Source: Bacteroidetes bacterium HGW-Bacteroidetes-2 (GTDB taxonomy: Bacteria; Bacteroidota; Bacteroidia; Flavobacteriales; Flavobacteriaceae). Taken from it: DNA of 64,000 nt. Shown here in pieces: positions 43,133 through 53,980 of this stretch. Numbering within the stretch: position 1 is the first letter of the stretch; every line of letters starts with the position of its first letter. Below the pieces are notes generated by a model. The model was given only the letters and a program-made list of their open reading frames with translations, ran no database searches and had not been told where the DNA came from. The position numbers were made by a program, and so were the translations under genes. The DNA lies in assembly GCA_002842575.1 (NCBI GenBank), contig PHDJ01000001.1, positions 186,001-250,000 on the forward strand, in the 5' to 3' direction.

Positions 43133-45391
43133 ATGAAAAAAATAGTAGGATTATATGCCATTTTAATCAGTTTTGGATGCTCAAACTCAAAGCCAGAAAA
43201 ATTTTCTTTAGAGACAACCATTAAAGGAATGGCCTCTCCAATATATTTAATAGATGCACAAAATGAAATTCTGATTTCCGATTATTTTCTTGATGTAACC
43301 CAGATAGATTCTATTGCGCTAAATCCCAATTATAAAACAACATTAAGTGAGGATAAAAGCACAATAACGCTTTTGCAAAATGAAAAAGCCCCATATTTAA
43401 TGAATTTACGCATCTGGACCAGAAACACCCCAAATGACATTCCCCTATTAAAAGGAGAAAAAAAACAACTCCATATTTCCCTTTCTGATGAAAACAAAGC
43501 CTACAAAGAGGTTTTTGTTAAAGGTGAATTCTCTAATTGGGAAATGCTTCCACTCACCTATTCGGCAAATAAATGGATATTAGAAACTAGGGCAAACCCC
43601 GGAAGACACCAATATGTATTTGTAGTGGATGGCAAAGAAAAGCCCGACCCCTCCAATAACAACAAAATAAGTAATGGCATGGGAGGCTTCAATTCTATTA
43701 TAGAAATTGAAACAAATGAGGACAAAAAACCATTTATTCATACACAAGAAATAAAAGAAAATGCATTTACTTTTTCGTCCACCACTCCATTAAACGAAAT
43801 GCTTGTTTATTTTGACAATCGCTTATTACCAAATGAAAATATTTCAAATATAAACGAAATTTTTACTGTTACTCTGCCAAAAACAAACACAAAACGCTCG
43901 TACATACGTATATATGCTTCCAATGATTTTGGCAATAGCAATGACGTTTTAATACCGTTAAATAATAATCAAATCATTACAGACCCCTCTCTATTACAGC
44001 GCACCGATTTTCATACACAAATTATGTACTTTTTAATGGTAGACAGATTCTTAGATGGCAACCCTTCCAACACTAGAAAAGTAGATAACGATAGTATTCT
44101 TCCAAAAGCAAACTATTATGGTGGCGATTTAGAAGGTGTGTTAAAAAAACTAGAAGAAGGCTATTTCACCTCTTTAGGAATCAACACACTTTGGCTTTCT
44201 CCAATTACTCAAAATCCAGAAGGAGCCTATGGACTTTGGCCAAACCCAATAACTAAATTTTCTGGATACCACGGCTATTGGCCCATAAGCAATACAAAAA
44301 TTGACGACCGCTTTGGCAATGAAGAAACTTTTAAAAAACTCATAGCTACCGCTCATAAAAAAAATATAAATGTCCTACTAGATTATGTTGCAAATCACGT
44401 GCACGAAAAACATCCATTATACAAGGAGCATCCAGATTGGGTAACACAATTATATTTGCCAGACGGCAGCTTGAATACGGAACGTTGGGATGACCACAGA
44501 CTCACCACTTGGTTTGATACTTTTATGCCAACCCTCGATTTTAGTAAGCAAGAAGTAGTAGAAAAAATGACCGACTCTGCCGCATATTGGGTAACACATT
44601 ATGACCTTGACGGGTTTAGGCATGATGCTACAAAACACATTCAAGAAACATTTTGGCGTACTCTTACTAAAAAAATTAAAGAACGCACAAACCGTCCCAT
44701 ATTTCAAATAGGAGAAACTTACGGAAGCCCCGAACTCATAAGAAGCTATATTAGTACTGGAATGCTCGATGCTCAATTTGATTTTAATCTATATGATGCT
44801 TCTGTACAAGCATTTGCAACAGAAACCTCCTTTGAAAACCTTGCCGCAAATTTGCAAAAATCACTACAGTATTATGGCTACCACCATTTAATGGGTACAA
44901 TTTCAGGAAATCAAGACCGGGCACGTTTTATAAGCTATGCTTCAGGCGATGTGCATTTTAATGAAGATGCAAAAAAAGCGGGATGGACCCGCGAAATAAA
45001 AATGAGCGATACCTCAGCATACAACAAACTGGCTATGTTACAAGCTTTTAATTTATTCATTCCTGGAATTCCGTGCATCTATTATGGCGATGAATATGGA
45101 AGCATTGGTGGCAATGACCCTGACAATCGCAAAATGATGCAATTCGACAATTTAAATGCTAATGAACTAAAGCTTAAAAAAAGAGTAACCCAATTGGTTA
45201 CCCTTCGAAGAAATACTTTGGCTTTGCAATATGGCACCTTGGAAGTCCTAAGAGCTGATGAAAATATTCTGGTACTTCAAAGAAGTTATTTTAACCAAAC
45301 CATTAAAATTGTATTTAATAAATCTGAAAAACCTATTCTTTTGGAAAACCAAACAATCGCACCAAATGATTTTAAATTAATTACAAAATAA
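43133..45391 (+). CDS. GH13 lipoprotein with glycogen-binding module
   Basis: A 752-aa lipoprotein (Cys16, SFGCS). An AMPK/CBM48-like domain at about residues 110-200 (KEVFVKGEFSNWEMLPLTY ... HQYVFVVDGKEKPDP) precedes a GH13 barrel: IMYFLMVDRFLDGNPSN, nucleophile Asp498 (GFRHDATKH), Glu528 (QIGETYG) and Asp595. The last motif reads SGNQDRARF, with Gln in place of the usual His before the catalytic Asp. The protein is likely periplasmic or outer-membrane anchored and acts on maltodextrins; exact specificity is not clear. Confidence 0.88.
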   Translation: MKKIVGLYAILISFGCSNSKPEKFSLETTIKGMASPIYLIDAQNEILISDYFLDVTQIDSIALNPNYKTTLSEDKSTITLLQNEKAPYLMNLRIWTRNTPNDIPLLKGEKKQLHISLSDENKAYKEVFVKGEFSNWEMLPLTYSANKWILETRANPGRHQYVFVVDGKEKPDPSNNNKISNGMGGFNSIIEIETNEDKKPFIHTQEIKENAFTFSSTTPLNEMLVYFDNRLLPNENISNINEIFTVTLPKTNTKRSYIRIYASNDFGNSNDVLIPLNNNQIITDPSLLQRTDFHTQIMYFLMVDRFLDGNPSNTRKVDNDSILPKANYYGGDLEGVLKKLEEGYFTSLGINTLWLSPITQNPEGAYGLWPNPITKFSGYHGYWPISNTKIDDRFGNEETFKKLIATAHKKNINVLLDYVANHVHEKHPLYKEHPDWVTQLYLPDGSLNTERWDDHRLTTWFDTFMPTLDFSKQEVVEKMTDSAAYWVTHYDLDGFRHDATKHIQETFWRTLTKKIKERTNRPIFQIGETYGSPELIRSYISTGMLDAQFDFNLYDASVQAFATETSFENLAANLQKSLQYYGYHHLMGTISGNQDRARFISYASGDVHFNEDAKKAGWTREIKMSDTSAYNKLAMLQAFNLFIPGIPCIYYGDEYGSIGGNDPDNRKMMQFDNLNANELKLKKRVTQLVTLRRNTLALQYGTLEVLRADENILVLQRSYFNQTIKIVFNKSEKPILLENQTIAPNDFKLITK

Positions 45392-45407
45392 ATAAAACCT
45401 ATTCCCG

Positions 45408-46832
45408 ATGAAAAAATTTAGTGTACTCCTATTTGCTATCACAATAATAGCTTGCGCAAATGAAGAGAAGCAAACACAAACAAACGAAACAGCTTTATTT
45501 GTACCAATTAATGAAACCGATTATGAAAATGCGGTTATTTATGAAGCTAATATTCGCCAATATTCGCCCGAAGGAACTTTTGAAGCATTTACTAAGGACA
45601 TACCCCAACTCAAAGAACTTGGGGTTAAAATTATTTGGTTAATGCCTATTCATCCTATCTCTTTAACCAATAGAAAAGCAAAAGGTGATCTTAATGTAAA
45701 GGACATCGAAGACGAACAAGAACGAAAAAAATACCTTGGAAGTTATTATTCGGTTTCTGATTATACCGCCGTAAACTCAGATTTTGGCACAAAAGAGGAC
45801 TTTGACAAACTTGTAACAACCGCTCACGAAAACGGTATGTTTGTTATTTTAGATTGGGTTGCAAATCACACTGGTTGGGATCATACATGGATACAAACCA
45901 ATCCTGATTATTATTATAAAAACGACAAAGGAGAAGTTGTTGACCCCATTAATTACGCAACAGGCGAAAGTTGGGGATGGACAGATGTAGCACATTTAAA
46001 TTATGAAAATAAAGAATTGTGGGAAGCCATGAAAAAGGATATGCTTTATTGGGTTAAAGAGCACAATATCGACGGATTTAGATGCGATGTTGCTGGTGAA
46101 ATTCCAACCCATTTTTGGGAATTTGTAGTACCAAAACTAAATGAAATAAAACCCGTTTTTATGCTTGCAGAAAGTGAAAAGAAAGACCTTTTTTACAACG
46201 CATTTGATATGGGCTATAACTGGGAAGGTCATCACATTAAAAATGAAATAGCGCAAGGAAAACAATCTATAACTGAATGGGATTCCTATATGAAAAAGAT
46301 AGATTCTACCTTTCAAAAAGATGATTTTCTAATGAATTTTGTAACAAATCACGATGAAAATTCTTGGAATGGCACCATAAATGAACGAATGGGTAAAGCC
46401 GGAAAAGCTATGCTTGCACTCTGTTACACACTTCCCGGAATGCCATTAATTTACAGTGGTCAAGAATACGATTTGAACCACCGTCTAAAATTTTTTGAAA
46501 AAGATGAAATTCCTAAAACAAAAGGCGAAATATGGCCAATTCTTCAAAAATTAGGAAAACTAAAAAACGAAAATCCTGCACTAAATGGCGGTAAAAATGC
46601 CGCAACCTATACCCGAATTCCAACTTCTAAAGATAAAAACATTCTTGCTTTTGAAAGAAAAAAAGAAGGGAATACGATTATCTATATCGCAAACTTAAGC
46701 TCTGAAGAAATAACATTCACAATAAATTATCAAGGGGCTTTCAAAAACTATATAAATGATGAAACCATGACACTTGATAAAGTAACAACCCATAGATTTG
46801 CTCCTTGGGAATATGTTATTTTAGTAAAATAA
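45408..46832 (+). CDS. GH13 alpha-amylase lipoprotein
   Basis: A 474-aa lipoprotein (Cys16, IIACAN) with a compact GH13 barrel: VIYEANIRQYSPEGTFEAF at the start, DWVANHTGWDH, nucleophile Asp227 (GFRCDVAGE), Glu255 (LAESEKK) and Asp316 (TNHDENSW), then a C-terminal beta domain. It lacks the extra N-terminal domain of its two upstream neighbours. It is last in the gene set that starts with the transporter and acts on short malto-oligosaccharides at the cell envelope. Confidence 0.9.
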   Translation: MKKFSVLLFAITIIACANEEKQTQTNETALFVPINETDYENAVIYEANIRQYSPEGTFEAFTKDIPQLKELGVKIIWLMPIHPISLTNRKAKGDLNVKDIEDEQERKKYLGSYYSVSDYTAVNSDFGTKEDFDKLVTTAHENGMFVILDWVANHTGWDHTWIQTNPDYYYKNDKGEVVDPINYATGESWGWTDVAHLNYENKELWEAMKKDMLYWVKEHNIDGFRCDVAGEIPTHFWEFVVPKLNEIKPVFMLAESEKKDLFYNAFDMGYNWEGHHIKNEIAQGKQSITEWDSYMKKIDSTFQKDDFLMNFVTNHDENSWNGTINERMGKAGKAMLALCYTLPGMPLIYSGQEYDLNHRLKFFEKDEIPKTKGEIWPILQKLGKLKNENPALNGGKNAATYTRIPTSKDKNILAFERKKEGNTIIYIANLSSEEITFTINYQGAFKNYINDETMTLDKVTTHRFAPWEYVILVK

Positions 46833-46868
46833 TCTCAATTTTATACAAAAAAAAAGAATCTTATCAAC

Positions 46869-46926
46869 CGAAAACGTTAGAGTTTGCATAACTTTTTGCT
46901 AAAATGAGCGAATAGCCTTAGCTTTA
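46869..46926 (+). promoter_or_regulatory. LacI-like site and promoter of pfkA
   Basis: CGAAAACGTTAGAG (46869-46882) keeps one arm and the centre of the operator found at 35621-35636. Downstream, TTTG (46895-46898) and TAGCTTTA (46919-46926) are spaced 20 bp, fitting -33 and -7. The -7 lies only 5 bp before the ATG at 46932, so the transcript may be nearly leaderless or another start is used. Confidence 0.5.
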
Positions 46927-46931
46927 CCATT

Positions 46932-47918
46932 ATGATAAAAAAACTACAAAAAATTGCTGTCCTCACCAGTGGTGGGGACGCTCCAGGGATGAACGCTGCC
47001 ATAAGAGCCGTGGTTCGTTCTTGCGCTTACCACAACATTGCCTGTGTTGGGGTGTTTAGAGGACTTCAAGGACTCATTGAGGGTGATTTTAAAGATTTGG
47101 ACGCTCGCTCGGTAAAAAACATTATTAATCGGGGTGGCACTTTTTTAAAAACAGCTCGATCTAAAGACTTTTTTAAAAAAGAAGGCAGAGAAAAAGCACA
47201 CAAAAATCTTTTAAACGAAGGAGTAGATGCACTCATCGTTATTGGCGGTGACGGCACATTTACTGGCGCTTCCATCTTTATAAATGAATTTAATTTTCCC
47301 ATCGTAGGCCTTCCAGGCACTATTGATAATGACATTCACGGCACTGATTTTACTATTGGTTATGACACGGCCTTAAACACCGTTGTAGAAGCAATTGACA
47401 AGATTAGAGATACTGCAAACTCACATAACCGCCTTTTTCTGGTGGAGGTTATGGGACGAGATGCAGGACATATTGCTCTAAACGCAGGCATAGGTGCTGG
47501 TGCAGAAGAAATTCTTATACCGGAAGAAAATATGGGAAAAGACCGACTTATTGAATCGCTGCAAAGAAGTAAAAAATCTGGCAAAACCTCTAGTATCATT
47601 GTAGTTTCTGAGGGTGATCAAATAGGAAAAAATATCTTTGAATTGGCCGATTTTATTCAAAATAATTTAGAAGGGTATGATGTGCGAGTTACTGTTTTAG
47701 GACATATTCAAAGAGGTGGTTCGCCTAGTTGTTACGATCGCGTATTGGCCAGCAGAATGGGTGTTGCCGCTGTAGATGCATTAATGGAAGGAAGTAGAGA
47801 CGTAATGATTGGGATTGTACATAACCAAATGATGCAAGTGCCTTTTGAAGAAGCAATAAAAGACAAACAAAAAATAGATGCAGAACTCATTAGAGTTGCT
47901 GACATCACATCCATATAA
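46932..47918 (+). CDS. pfkA: 6-phosphofructokinase, ATP-type
   Basis: A 328-aa enzyme phosphorylating fructose 6-phosphate to the 1,6-bisphosphate. Seen are TSGGDAPGMNAAIR (12-25), GGDGTF (105-110; Gly108 at the position that marks ATP-dependent enzymes), catalytic Asp132 in TIDNDIHGTD and the substrate loop VEVMGRDAGH. Length is standard for bacterial ATP-PFK. It heads a four-gene unit with gapA, a kinase-like gene and pgi, right after the maltose genes and behind a LacI-like site. Confidence 0.95.
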   Translation: MIKKLQKIAVLTSGGDAPGMNAAIRAVVRSCAYHNIACVGVFRGLQGLIEGDFKDLDARSVKNIINRGGTFLKTARSKDFFKKEGREKAHKNLLNEGVDALIVIGGDGTFTGASIFINEFNFPIVGLPGTIDNDIHGTDFTIGYDTALNTVVEAIDKIRDTANSHNRLFLVEVMGRDAGHIALNAGIGAGAEEILIPEENMGKDRLIESLQRSKKSGKTSSIIVVSEGDQIGKNIFELADFIQNNLEGYDVRVTVLGHIQRGGSPSCYDRVLASRMGVAAVDALMEGSRDVMIGIVHNQMMQVPFEEAIKDKQKIDAELIRVADITSI

Positions 47919-47932
47919 AATAAATACTTTAA

Positions 47933-48937
<1,005 letters not shown>

Positions 48938-48940
48938 TTT

Positions 48941-49801
48941 ATGATCCTAATAGCAGACGGTGGCTCTACAAAGTGCGACTGGATTTTACTGGACGCCTCG
49001 GGAAATCCTATTGTAAAAACACGAACACTAGGCCTAAACCCTGCCGTGGTACCAGAAGAAGATCTACTGTCGCGAATTATAGAAAATTTGGATCTTCAAA
49101 AAATAGCAGCACAAGTTAAAGTGGTTGACTTTTATGGAGCTGGTTGTGGCACTGTTACTCCAAGAACCTTACTTTACAAAACTCTTAGCACTTTTTTTAA
49201 AAATGCTAAAGTAACGGTAGAAGAAGATATGGTTGCCGCAGTGTATGCAGTAACTCAAAAAGCCGGCATAGTTTGTATTTTTGGCACCGGATCAAACAGT
49301 TGCTATTTTGATGGAAAAACCATAAAAACCAATGTCGATTCGCTTGGATTTATTTTAATGGATGAAGCCAGCGGCAATTATTTTGGAAAACGCCTCATTA
49401 GAGATTATTTCTATAAAAAAATGCCCGCCCAAATTGCAGCAGATTTTGAAAAACGATTTGACCTTAACCCCGATGTTATTAAAACCAATCTGTACAAAAA
49501 ACCAAATCCAAATACCTATTTAGCCTCTTTTGCCGAATTTATTTTTACTAGAGAAGAAGTAAATGGGTATTTTTACAACCTAATAAGTGAAGGTGTTTTA
49601 AAATTTATTGAATACCGAATTTTATGTTATAAAGAAGCCCAGCAAGTACCCATACATTTTATTGGCTCTATTGCCCACTTTTCTCAGGATATTATAAGAG
49701 ATTGTTTAAACAGATACCATCTTGAGCTTGGCACCATCATTAGAAGGCCTATAGAAGGATTAATGGATTATTACAAAAACAACAAACTAAAAAAGGCATG
49801 A
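48941..49801 (+). CDS. BadF/BadG-family ATPase, N-acetylglucosamine kinase-like
   Basis: A 286-aa ASKHA-fold protein: phosphate-1 loop DGGSTKCDW (6-14), GAGCGTVTPR, phosphate-2 FGTGSNSCYFDG and the adjoining DEASGNYFGK. These are the features of the eukaryotic NAGK-like branch of the BadF/BadG/BcrA/BcrD family, which phosphorylates amino sugars or glucose. In this glycolytic unit it could provide glucose or GlcNAc kinase activity: free glucose is released by maltose phosphorylase and the hydrolases, and no classical glucokinase gene is present in the window. It overlaps pgi by ATGA. Confidence 0.82.
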   Translation: MILIADGGSTKCDWILLDASGNPIVKTRTLGLNPAVVPEEDLLSRIIENLDLQKIAAQVKVVDFYGAGCGTVTPRTLLYKTLSTFFKNAKVTVEEDMVAAVYAVTQKAGIVCIFGTGSNSCYFDGKTIKTNVDSLGFILMDEASGNYFGKRLIRDYFYKKMPAQIAADFEKRFDLNPDVIKTNLYKKPNPNTYLASFAEFIFTREEVNGYFYNLISEGVLKFIEYRILCYKEAQQVPIHFIGSIAHFSQDIIRDCLNRYHLELGTIIRRPIEGLMDYYKNNKLKKA

Positions 49802-51387
49802 GTTTTCCATCGATAAATCCAACTACAACAAAAGCGTGGGCACGATTGCAAAAGCACTTTTCTGAAAGTAAAGAAAGAAAAATGCAAGATCTATTTGCAG
49901 AAGACAGCCTTCGTGCGTCCAAGTTTTCTATCGATTGGGAAGATTTTTATTTGGACTACTCCAAAAACAGAATCACTCAAGAAACAATATCTCTATTGCT
50001 TCAACTGTCAGAAGAAGTCCAGCTAAAACAAGCTATCGAGCAACAATTTTCTGGCGAAAAAATAAATCAAACTGAAAATCGAGCAGTTTTGCATACCGCT
50101 TTGCGAAATTTTGATGCCATGCCTAAAGAAGTGAAGCAAACACTTAAAAAAATGCGTGTTTTTTCAAAAAAAATTATTGATAAAAGTTGGAAAGGATACA
50201 CCGGAAAACCCATAACAGATATCGTAAACATAGGCATAGGAGGAAGTGATTTAGGTCCAGATATGATAACCGAAGCATTGTCTTTTTACAAAAATCATCT
50301 TAATGTCCATTTTGTGTCAAATGTGGATGGTGACCATGTACAAGAAACCCTAAAAAAACTCCATCGAGAAACCACATTGTTTATCATTGTTTCCAAAACC
50401 TTTACCACTCAGGAAACCATCACCAATGCATCCACCATCAGAAATTGGTTTTTACAAAAAGCCACCATTTTAGATATTGAAAGGCACTTTGTGGCGGTCT
50501 CAACTAACATAAAAGAGGTAGAAAATTTTGGCATTGCTAAAGAAAATATCTTCCCAATGTGGGATTGGGTGGGTGGAAGATTTTCCCTTTGGAGTGCTGT
50601 AGGCCTATCAGTTTGCTGCGCTGTTGGTTATTCTAATTTTGAAAAGCTATTGCGTGGGGCACATCAAATGGATTTGCACTTTAAAAACAAACCATTTAAA
50701 GAAAACATTCCGGTTTTTCTGGCACTAATTTCTGTATGGTACAATAATTTTTATAAAGCAGAAAGTGAAGCCATTGTGCCCTATTCACAATATTTAACCA
50801 AACTAGTTCCTTACCTGCAACAAGCAATTATGGAAAGTAACGGTAAACAAATAGATAGAAATGGCAAACCAGTAACCTACCAAACAGGAACAATAGTGTG
50901 GGGAAGTACTGGCACAAATGCACAACACGCTTTCTTTCAATTGTTGCACCAAGGCACAAAATTGATTCCAGTAGATTTTATTGCTTTTGCAAAAGCATTA
51001 CACAAACAAGATGTACACCAACAAATGCTTTTGGCAAATTGTTTTGCCCAATCTGAAGCGCTTTTAAATGGAACCTTAGATGAGAAAAATGAACACCATT
51101 ATAAATTATTTGATGGTAATAGACCCTCAAATACACTGCTCATTAAACAATTAACTCCTGAAAATTTAGGTGCCTTAATTGCAATGTATGAGCACAAGCT
51201 ATTTGTACAAGGAGTTATTTGGAATGTTTTTAGTTATGACCAATGGGGGGTGGAATTAGGCAAAAAATTAGCCAAAAACACCTTATCTGCTTTAGATGAA
51301 AAAAATACGCTTCAAAATAAAAAAACCCCAACCGACTTACTGATTACAAAAACATTAGAAACAAAAAAAAACTCTAAAAATAATTAA
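49798..51387 (+). CDS. pgi: Glucose-6-phosphate isomerase
   Basis: A 529-aa enzyme with the family signatures IGIGGSDLGPDMITEAL, VSKTFTTQETITNA, MWDWVGGRFSLWSAVGLS and YEHKLFVQGVIWNVFSYDQW with catalytic residues Glu and Lys in usual places. It interconverts glucose 6-phosphate and fructose 6-phosphate, linking the beta-phosphoglucomutase product to pfkA. It overlaps the kinase-like gene by 4 nt. A Lys/Asn-rich tail of about 25 residues ends the protein. Confidence 0.95.
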   Translation: MSFPSINPTTTKAWARLQKHFSESKERKMQDLFAEDSLRASKFSIDWEDFYLDYSKNRITQETISLLLQLSEEVQLKQAIEQQFSGEKINQTENRAVLHTALRNFDAMPKEVKQTLKKMRVFSKKIIDKSWKGYTGKPITDIVNIGIGGSDLGPDMITEALSFYKNHLNVHFVSNVDGDHVQETLKKLHRETTLFIIVSKTFTTQETITNASTIRNWFLQKATILDIERHFVAVSTNIKEVENFGIAKENIFPMWDWVGGRFSLWSAVGLSVCCAVGYSNFEKLLRGAHQMDLHFKNKPFKENIPVFLALISVWYNNFYKAESEAIVPYSQYLTKLVPYLQQAIMESNGKQIDRNGKPVTYQTGTIVWGSTGTNAQHAFFQLLHQGTKLIPVDFIAFAKALHKQDVHQQMLLANCFAQSEALLNGTLDEKNEHHYKLFDGNRPSNTLLIKQLTPENLGALIAMYEHKLFVQGVIWNVFSYDQWGVELGKKLAKNTLSALDEKNTLQNKKTPTDLLITKTLETKKNSKNN

Positions 51388-51421
51388 TTTTCAGAGCTTT
51401 TATAATAAACCTTAATAAGCT

Positions 51422-51868
51422 TTACTCCATCATCATTGCCTGAAACCTTTCTTGAAGTTCAACATCACCCTCAAGAATATTGCCTATATCTTCAAAACGA
51501 TCTAAAGTAATGCCAAGTTTAGTAACCGCGTCTTCCATTTGTTTTTGAAAAATAGGCTGCATAACTTCCATACGTGCAATTACACCTTCAAATTTTTTGG
51601 TTTCGTCTTCAGTAGCATTTGCTGCGGGAAGACTTGGATTTTCTGAAGCTTCAAATAATTCATTAAAACGAACCAAATCAAAACCAGACTGTTCTACAAG
51701 AGCAATCATGTCTTTTTGTGCGGTTTGGTTTATTTCCTGAACCGCTTTTATAGATGCAACAAATTGTTTTAATTCGGTGTCTGATATTTTTTCTTGTGCA
51801 AATGAAGAAGTAATTCCTATAAAAAATAACACAAAGATGCTCTTTACTGTTTTGTTAATGATTTTCAT
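51422..51868 (-). CDS. DUF4168 exported protein
   Basis: A 148-aa protein with a signal peptide (1-24, SSFAQ). The rest is helical with the DUF4168 pattern: ISDTELKQFVASIKAVQEIN near the start and, at the end, ITLDRFEDIGNILEGDVELQ. Function is unknown. It converges with pgi (34 bp apart) and stands alone. Confidence 0.8.
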   Translation of the reverse strand: MKIINKTVKSIFVLFFIGITSSFAQEKISDTELKQFVASIKAVQEINQTAQKDMIALVEQSGFDLVRFNELFEASENPSLPAANATEDETKKFEGVIARMEVMQPIFQKQMEDAVTKLGITLDRFEDIGNILEGDVELQERFQAMMME

Positions 51869-51970
51869 TTTTATCGATTATTTAAAATTTTTGTTGTTCA
51901 AAAATACTATTTAACTTTAGATAATAAAAATACGTGCGTTAATTAATTTTTAATTGCCATTAAAAATTAA

Positions 51971-53287
51971 TTACCCAAAAATCCAGCGATACACATCATT
52001 GCCATTTGCAAATAGCACTAACGCTATTAGTAAGAAAAACCCTGCAATTTGAGCATATTCCATTACTTTTTCATTAGGTTTTCTTCCGCTTACCATTTCA
52101 TAAAGCAAAAACATAACGTGCCCACCATCTAATGCAGGTATGGGCAAAATATTCATAAATGCCAATATAATAGAAATAAAGGCCGTGGTTTGCCAGAAGC
52201 TTAACCAATTCCAAGTGTCTGGAAATAAATTGCCAATAGCACCAAACCCCCCCACTTGGGTTGCTCCTTTTTTAGTAAATACATATTTGAATTGCGCAAC
52301 ATAATCTCCTAAAACATCATAGCCATAGCCCGCTCCACTTTTAATACTCTCCAATAAAGAATACTCTTTGGTTACCACATCAAAAGGAAATTTAGGAGTT
52401 ACTCCAATAGTTCCATCTTCATTTGGTGTTATAGAAGCTTCATTATAAACTCCGTTTCTTTCGTATCCAATGGTTAAAGATAGGGTGGGATTTAATTTCA
52501 CTTTTTCGGTAAATTGATGCCAATAATTGATTTTTTCTCCATTTACCGTTACAATTTTGTCGTCCACTTGAAGGCCTGCGACATCGGCAGGACTTTCTGG
52601 CAGAATGCCACTTAATTCCGGAATTGCAATAGGAGAAAAAGGTGTCATCACCCCTTTTTCAAACATAATAGAACCAATATTTTCAGGAACCGTTAAAATT
52701 TCTTTATCTCCATTTTGACGAAGAACCTCAACGGTTTTAACATCACGCAGAAATAGATATTTATTAATATCGGTTACATTTTCAAAATGTTTGCCATTAA
52801 CTTCTAGTATTTGATCACCATCTTGAAAACCGTAGTCTTTTAAAAGATTATCAACAGCAAAACCTTGAGGCATAGTCTCGGGAGTTACAAAATCTCTTCC
52901 ATAGTAAAATAAAATCATGGCGTAAATTAGAAACCCAACAAGGATATTCACTGTTACTCCGCCAAGCATAATGATAAGTCTTTGCCATGTTGGTTTTGAA
53001 CGAAATTCCCACGGTTGAGGTGGCAATGCCATCTGCTCTTTGTCCATGCTTTCATCAATCATCCCGGAAATTTTTACATACCCCCCTAATGGCAACCAAC
53101 CAATACCGTAGGTAGTTTCTCCTATTTTCTTTTTAAACAGCGAAAATTTCACATCAAAAAATAAATAAAATTTTTCAACGCGGGTATTAAAAATTTTAGC
53201 GGGTATAAAGTGTCCCAACTCATGCAGGACAATAAGTATTGATAAGCTTAATATAAGCTGAATAGCTTTTACAAAAAATGGATCCAT
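51971..53287 (-). CDS. rseP: Site-2 intramembrane protease RseP
   Basis: A 438-aa zinc metalloprotease of the inner membrane. The HExxH motif is HELGH (22-26) in the first helix; the third zinc ligand is in the C-terminal LPIPALDGGHVMF. Two PDZ domains lie between (about 125-200 with ILEVNGKHFENVTDI, and 205-285 with GLQVDDKIVTVNGEKINYW). It cleaves anti-sigma factors or other membrane proteins after a first cut by a site-1 protease. The partner rseA/sigE genes are not in the window. Confidence 0.94.
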   Translation of the reverse strand: MDPFFVKAIQLILSLSILIVLHELGHFIPAKIFNTRVEKFYLFFDVKFSLFKKKIGETTYGIGWLPLGGYVKISGMIDESMDKEQMALPPQPWEFRSKPTWQRLIIMLGGVTVNILVGFLIYAMILFYYGRDFVTPETMPQGFAVDNLLKDYGFQDGDQILEVNGKHFENVTDINKYLFLRDVKTVEVLRQNGDKEILTVPENIGSIMFEKGVMTPFSPIAIPELSGILPESPADVAGLQVDDKIVTVNGEKINYWHQFTEKVKLNPTLSLTIGYERNGVYNEASITPNEDGTIGVTPKFPFDVVTKEYSLLESIKSGAGYGYDVLGDYVAQFKYVFTKKGATQVGGFGAIGNLFPDTWNWLSFWQTTAFISIILAFMNILPIPALDGGHVMFLLYEMVSGRKPNEKVMEYAQIAGFFLLIALVLFANGNDVYRWIFG

Positions 53288-53374
53288 AGTAACATTTGCA
53301 TTTAACGTGCAAAAGTACGTTTTTAGAACAAGGTAATAAAACTAAATTTTTACTAATATTTAGCCTTAAATAAA

Positions 53375-53980
53375 TTAAACCGCTAACTGGTGTTCTGGGC
53401 AGTCTATACGCAAATCCAATTTGTACAATGGTTTTTTTAGTAAATTACAGTAAGGGGTAGCTGGTTTAGTATCATAATATCGACACGAAATACACATGCG
53501 CTGAACGCTTAGTATATCTTGTTTATTTAAATTTTCAATAAGTGTTAATAAACTTTCCAGAAAACTTTCCTTTTGTGAGGGTGTTAATTGAAGTATGGGT
53601 GTTTCTAAAGCCTCTGAAAAGGAAGCAACTTGCCTAGCTTTTTTCTCTCCTTCTGGAGTTAAAAAAATAGTAAAACTTCTACTATCTATTGCATCTAATT
53701 CTTTTTGGATCAAGTTTTTATTCAGTAGCGATTTTACAGAGTCACTTACGGTAGCTTTGGTTATGTTAAATTCAAGTGCAAGATAACCTACTTTACAAAT
53801 ATCTCTCGAATGAAAGAGTAAGAAAATAAGAATTTGAGTTTGAATAGGACTTAGATTATTTTCCTTACTTTCATTCCAAAGCAGTACTTTAAATACTTGA
53901 GAAACTCGTTCTAAAGCCACTACAATCTTGCTTTCTATTTCACTATTTTGTTTGGTTAGGTTAAAAGGTGAAGATTTCAT
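53375..53980 (-). CDS. MarR-type regulator with a cysteine-rich C-terminus
   Basis: A 201-aa protein when started at the ATG of MKSSPFNLTKQ, whose A overlaps the stop codon of the DUF2024 gene (TAATG). The longer open frame up to 54013 would overlap it by 34 nt. A MarR winged helix spans about residues 15-150 (SPIQTQILIFLL; LEFNITKATVSDSVKSLLNKNL). The tail carries CISCRYYD, PYCNLL and DCPEH, four cysteines and a histidine spaced like a metal-binding or redox site. It may sense metal, oxygen or thiols. Translational coupling with DUF2024 suggests a shared function. Confidence 0.8.
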   Translation of the reverse strand: MKSSPFNLTKQNSEIESKIVVALERVSQVFKVLLWNESKENNLSPIQTQILIFLLFHSRDICKVGYLALEFNITKATVSDSVKSLLNKNLIQKELDAIDSRSFTIFLTPEGEKKARQVASFSEALETPILQLTPSQKESFLESLLTLIENLNKQDILSVQRMCISCRYYDTKPATPYCNLLKKPLYKLDLRIDCPEHQLAV

